A stretch of 64,000 nt of DNA from Halopseudomonas sp002296055 (lineage in GTDB: Bacteria > Pseudomonadota > Gammaproteobacteria > Pseudomonadales > Pseudomonadaceae). The position numbers and the translations under genes were made by a program. Each line of letters starts with the position of its first letter. Position 1 is the stretch's first letter. Location of the stretch: NCBI RefSeq assembly GCF_050876985.1, contig NZ_JBPAPP010000003.1; one strand, 5' to 3'. Below are positions 60,726-64,000 of this stretch, one piece after another. A model generated the notes under the pieces. The model ran no database searches and had not been told where the DNA came from. It saw only the letters and a list, made by a program, of their open reading frames with translations.

Positions 60726-61580
60726 ATGCAAACAATAACAACAAGCCTGAACCCGGCAGTCATTGTTGCCGGTATATTCCTGTCATTCATCGTCATGGAG
60801 CTGATTGTTGGTCGCTTCTTCCAGCGCGAAGGAGACCGCCGCGACGCGATTATCGAGACGGTAGGCTCAACGCTGCTGCTCGGTGTGACAGTCCCCTTCA
60901 TCACCTTTGCCACCGGCGCCATCATGGCGACCCTGGCACCAGATGCACAAGGCGCGCTCAGCGACATCCCCTGGCTGGCGGGCTTTGCTCTGTTCCTGCT
61001 GTTCGACGACATGACCCAATACTGGTGGCATCGCCTGGCGCACAAGGTGCCCTTCCTCTACAGCCTGCACCGCGCACACCACTCGGCCAAGTACATGAGC
61101 ATCCGCATCGTGTATCGCAACAACAGCTTTTACTACCTGCTGATGCCCGGCATCTGGTTCTCCGGCATCCTCATTTACTTGGGGCTGGCACACGTCTATT
61201 TCGTCTACCTGATCCTCAAGATGTGCGTGATCTTCGGTGCGCACAGCAGCGTGCCGTGGGATGCCAAGCTGTATGAGATCAAATGGCTCAAGCCGATCAT
61301 GTGGGTGCTGGAGCGCACCATCTCGACCCCGTCGACGCACTCGGCGCACCACGGTCTGAGCGCAGACGATGGCGTAACCAATTACAAGGGCAACTTCGGC
61401 AACCTGCTGTTCTTCTGGGACATCCTGTTTGGCACCGCCAAGATCACCCGTCGCCGCCCGCCGAAGTACGGCATCGAAAACCTCGGCCCAGTGAGCTGGC
61501 AGCACGAACTGTTCTGGCCGCTGGTCCGCAAACCGAAGAAAGCCGCCAAACCCGCTTTGAAACCCGAGGTAGCCCAATGA
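60726..61580 (+). CDS. Sterol desaturase / fatty acid hydroxylase superfamily membrane enzyme
   Basis: The 284-residue membrane protein has four to five helices and the three His clusters of di-iron membrane oxygenases: WWHRLAHKVP near residue 99, LHRAHHSAKYMS near 113 and STHSAHHGLSADD near 205. Substrates include sterols, carotenoids, alkyl glycerols and fatty acids. A GAGGTTAGC site precedes ATG 60726. It is coupled by an ATGA overlap to an FMN reductase that could supply electrons. Confidence 0.87.
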   Translation: MQTITTSLNPAVIVAGIFLSFIVMELIVGRFFQREGDRRDAIIETVGSTLLLGVTVPFITFATGAIMATLAPDAQGALSDIPWLAGFALFLLFDDMTQYWWHRLAHKVPFLYSLHRAHHSAKYMSIRIVYRNNSFYYLLMPGIWFSGILIYLGLAHVYFVYLILKMCVIFGAHSSVPWDAKLYEIKWLKPIMWVLERTISTPSTHSAHHGLSADDGVTNYKGNFGNLLFFWDILFGTAKITRRRPPKYGIENLGPVSWQHELFWPLVRKPKKAAKPALKPEVAQ

Positions 61581-62167
61581 GCCGTCACATCGCCCTGATC
61601 GCAGGGTCCAGTCAGCCATCCAGCCAGAGCGCCAAGGTGGCGCACTGGCTGGCCGCCAGCCTGCAACGCCAGGGCTGCGAAACCAGCGTTATCGAACTCG
61701 GCCAACAGACGCTGCCGCTGTGGCCCGAAGCCGACAGCAAAGGCGTGTGGCCCGAAATCTCCGCCACACTGCGCAGCGCCGATGCGCTGGTGGTGATCAG
61801 CCCTGAGTGGCACGGCATGGCCAGCCCGGCGCTGAAAAACCTGTTCATGTACGCAGGGCGACGCGAGCTAGCCCACAAACCGGCGCTGCTGGTGGGTGTG
61901 TCCGGCGGCCAGGGCGGCAGCTACCCGCTGGCCGAGCTACGCGCGTCCAGCTACAAGAACTGCCGCGTGTGCTATCTGCCGGAACACCTGATCGTGCGCA
62001 ACGCCGAGCAGGTCATGAACCCGGGCGAGCCCGCCAGTGAGGACGATCAACGCATCCGCGCCCGCGCCGACTGGGCCATGGCCCTGCTGCTGGATTACAC
62101 CGACGCACTGGCCCCGCTGCACGAACGTCATCGCAGCCCGCCGGCGGACTGGATGAACGGCATGTAG
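61577..62167 (+). CDS. NAD(P)H-dependent FMN reductase
   Basis: The 196-residue flavodoxin-like protein has the FMN phosphate loop GSSQPSSQSAKVA at 10-22, SPEWHGMASPALKNLF near 75 and GVSGGQGGSYPLAELR near 109. It is of the ArsH/azoreductase/SsuE type. Coupling to the membrane di-iron enzyme suggests a two-component redox unit. The gene ends directly before the recD stop on the other strand. Confidence 0.87.
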   Translation: MSRHIALIAGSSQPSSQSAKVAHWLAASLQRQGCETSVIELGQQTLPLWPEADSKGVWPEISATLRSADALVVISPEWHGMASPALKNLFMYAGRRELAHKPALLVGVSGGQGGSYPLAELRASSYKNCRVCYLPEHLIVRNAEQVMNPGEPASEDDQRIRARADWAMALLLDYTDALAPLHERHRSPPADWMNGM

Positions 62168-64000
62168 TCAGTTGGATGCCGCGCTCAGGTCCAGCCCGCT
62201 GATACGCCGCACCGGCGTTTGCACCGCCGCCTCCAGTACACCGGGGCGGCTTTCCAGCAGGCTGAAGTGTTGACTGGCGCGGGTAATCGCGGTGTAGACC
62301 AGCTCCTTGGTCAGCACCGGGTTGCGGGCCTCCGGCAGCACCAGCACAGCGTGCTCGAACTCCGAGCCCTGGGACTTGTGCACCGTCATGGCAAACACGG
62401 TTTCCACATCTGGCAGACGACTGGGCAAAACAAAGCGAATGCCGCCTTTGCCGTCGTTACGCGGGAAGGCGACGCGCAGCGCGTCGGTTTCCGCCTGACC
62501 GGCGTGCAGGGCCGGCTCACGAATGCGCAGGGCAATGCCGATATCGCCGTTCATCAAGCCCAGGCTGTAATCGTTGCGGGTCACCAGCACCGGGCGCCCC
62601 TCGTACCAGAGCTTGTCGGCACGTAGCAGGCTGCGGCGGGTGAGCACGTCAGCAACGCGCTGGTTGATACCCTCGACGCCCCACTCGCCCCGGCGTACTG
62701 CGCAGAGCAACTGGAAGCGATCAAAAGCGCTCAGCACGGCGGAAGCCCAAGCCTCCCAGCGCGGATCATCAGCAACTACCTCTGCCCCCGGGCGCAGATC
62801 CTTGAGTGTGCCCAGATAGGCGCCGTAGCCCGGCAGCGCACCCTCACCACCCAGCACCAGCGCACTGAACGCCGGGTCGTTGCTGCCACTCAGGCGGCGA
62901 CTCTGGATGTCATCAAATTTGCCGCGTTGCAGCAGATCGCGCGCGGCAGTGGCGTCGCAGCGATTGACCGCACGGGCCAGTTCACCGATACCGCTGGCGG
63001 CGCCAAAGCGATGGGAATGACGCAGCATGGCGGTCTGCTGCTCCAACAGATGGGTCGCCTCGTCACCAGCCTGCAAGCCCGCCTCCAGCAGTGACTGACC
63101 AGTAACCTGCTGCAACCACTCCAGCGTAGCCGGCGAGTAGCACCCAGCATCGGCGCGCCGACACAGGTCGCCCAGTACCGCGCCCGCTTCAACCGAGGCG
63201 AGCTGATCCTTGTCACCCAACAACACCAGGCGCGCCTGCGGCGGCAAAGCGGCCAATACGTTGGCCATCATTTCCAGATCGATCATTGAGGCTTCGTCCA
63301 CCACCAGCACATCCAGCGCCAGCGGGTTGCCGGCGTGATGGCGGAAATGGCGGCTGTCCGGCAGGCTGCCGAGCAGGCGATGCAGCGTGCTGACTTCGGT
63401 CGGGATGGCAGCTTGTACCGCCGGATCGACCGGCAGCGCTCCCACTTGCCTGCCGATCGATTCGGTCAGCCGCGCAGCAGCCTTGCCGGTCGGTGCAGCC
63501 AGACGAATACGCAGCGGCTTGCCCGCCTCCACCGCGGGGGTCTGCAGCAGCGCCAGCAGGCGCACCACCGTGGTGGTTTTACCGGTGCCGGGGCCGCCAG
63601 TGATGATGCTGAAGCGCCCGCGCGCCGCCAGCGCGCAGGCAATGCGCTGCCAGTCCGGATTCTGCTGGCTGCCGGCAAACAGGGCATCGAGCCGCGCGGG
63701 CAAGTCCCCGGCCACAGGCAGCGGTTGCTGCAGGCGCTGATGCAGGGTCGAGACGACGTGCCGCTCGTGCTGCCAGTAACGGCGCAGATACAGGCGTTGG
63801 CCGATCAGCACCAGCGGGCAACTACCCTGCTCCGGCTGCTGGCTGTCGACCACCCGGCTGTCCTGCAGCGCCGCACGCCAGCTATCCAGCGTGACGCCCG
63901 CCAGCACCGCCGAGGGCAACGGCGTGTCGAGCAGACTTTCCCCTTCCGGCGGCAATGACAGGGCAAAGTCCGGCTCGGCCAGCGTGGCGGCCAGATCCAG
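62168..64000 (-). CDS. recD: Exodeoxyribonuclease V subunit alpha RecD (5' end outside window)
   Basis: The frame is open to the window edge, giving the last 610 residues. It has Walker A ITGGPGTGKTTT, Walker B DEASMID (VLVVDEASMIDLEMM), LLGDKDQLASVEAG (motif III) and the C-terminal UvrD-like motif VFAMTVHKSQGSEFEHAVLVL. RecD is the 5'-3' helicase of RecBCD, which repairs double-strand breaks and degrades foreign DNA. The N-terminal part and probably recB lie beyond 64000. The stop is adjacent to the FMN reductase stop. Confidence 0.92.
   Translation of the reverse strand: MDLAATLAEPDFALSLPPEGESLLDTPLPSAVLAGVTLDSWRAALQDSRVVDSQQPEQGSCPLVLIGQRLYLRRYWQHERHVVSTLHQRLQQPLPVAGDLPARLDALFAGSQQNPDWQRIACALAARGRFSIITGGPGTGKTTTVVRLLALLQTPAVEAGKPLRIRLAAPTGKAAARLTESIGRQVGALPVDPAVQAAIPTEVSTLHRLLGSLPDSRHFRHHAGNPLALDVLVVDEASMIDLEMMANVLAALPPQARLVLLGDKDQLASVEAGAVLGDLCRRADAGCYSPATLEWLQQVTGQSLLEAGLQAGDEATHLLEQQTAMLRHSHRFGAASGIGELARAVNRCDATAARDLLQRGKFDDIQSRRLSGSNDPAFSALVLGGEGALPGYGAYLGTLKDLRPGAEVVADDPRWEAWASAVLSAFDRFQLLCAVRRGEWGVEGINQRVADVLTRRSLLRADKLWYEGRPVLVTRNDYSLGLMNGDIGIALRIREPALHAGQAETDALRVAFPRNDGKGGIRFVLPSRLPDVETVFAMTVHKSQGSEFEHAVLVLPEARNPVLTKELVYTAITRASQHFSLLESRPGVLEAAVQTPVRRISGLDLSAASN

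Noticed and set aside
1..64000. Prophage, integrative element or insertion sequence
   Set aside because: No integrase, transposase, phage structural gene, tRNA-flanked direct repeat or terminal inverted repeat was recognised.

Overview
The window is a GC-rich, gene-dense chromosomal segment of a gammaproteobacterium in the Pseudomonadaceae. Supporting evidence is a PA4129-PA4134-like cyanide-response block, an MvaU-type H-NS fragment, an OprC copper receptor with its DUF2946 partner, a Zur/ZigA module and a guanidine-II (mini-ykkC) leader. A Halopseudomonas-like lineage fits, but that is inference. I recognised no rRNA, tRNA, CRISPR array, insertion sequence or prophage; most of it reads as ordinary core and accessory metabolism.

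Layout. 0-13 kb: tail of a DUF4105-type envelope protein, an NTF2-like protein, a FadD-like acyl-CoA ligase divergent from a TetR regulator with shared palindromes between them, a CaCA-type antiporter behind a guanidine-II riboswitch, a PPOX-fold protein, an HPP-CBS membrane protein, a LysR regulator, the tRNA hydroxylation protein TrhP, an isochorismatase-like hydrolase and the ubiquinone hydroxylase UbiM. 11.9-20.4 kb: sulfite/nitrite reductase-DUF934-lrgA-lrgB on the minus strand, then ccoG, a MocR regulator, an orphan ccoN and a 48-residue membrane protein on the plus strand. Three promoters in this block share one bipartite motif, which I propose is the MocR (MpaR-like) operator. 20.5-29.3 kb is metal handling: DUF2946-oprC (copper), a CDF exporter with a (His-Ser)n tract and a CadR/MerR-type promoter, and zigA-DUF1826 behind a Zur box; a DUF1810-methyltransferase fusion and a YghU-type glutathione transferase are interspersed.

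29.4-42.4 kb: a LysE exporter with an Lrp regulator, a BASS-type transporter with an AraC regulator, then a five-part catabolic locus. That locus has a Liv-type ABC importer in which LivM, LivG and LivF are one 830-residue polypeptide, a cytosine-deaminase-like amidohydrolase, a FadR-type GntR regulator, a gamma-glutamyltransferase-like Ntn hydrolase and a periplasmic cache protein. The importer promoter and the Ntn-hydrolase promoter both carry the palindrome TTGCTAGCAA with a second site two helical turns away, so they are probably one regulon.

42.4-56.6 kb: a class III-type sirtuin, a DOPA-dioxygenase-like LigB protein with DoxX and LysR, a cNMP/CBS/DUF294 protein coupled to a DnaQ-like exonuclease, then a minus-strand operon (PDR-type reductase, RidA, creatininase-like amidase, NMT1/THI5-like binding protein, FAD oxidase) next to a RutR-like TetR gene, with a long inverted repeat at its promoter; a BCCT transporter, a FabR/DesT-like TetR and a 62-residue MvaU N-terminal domain follow. 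56.6-64 kb: an amidoligase/class-I glutaminase pair, an ankyrin lipoprotein, an AraC regulator, a sterol-desaturase-like enzyme coupled to an FMN reductase, and the 3' part of recD.
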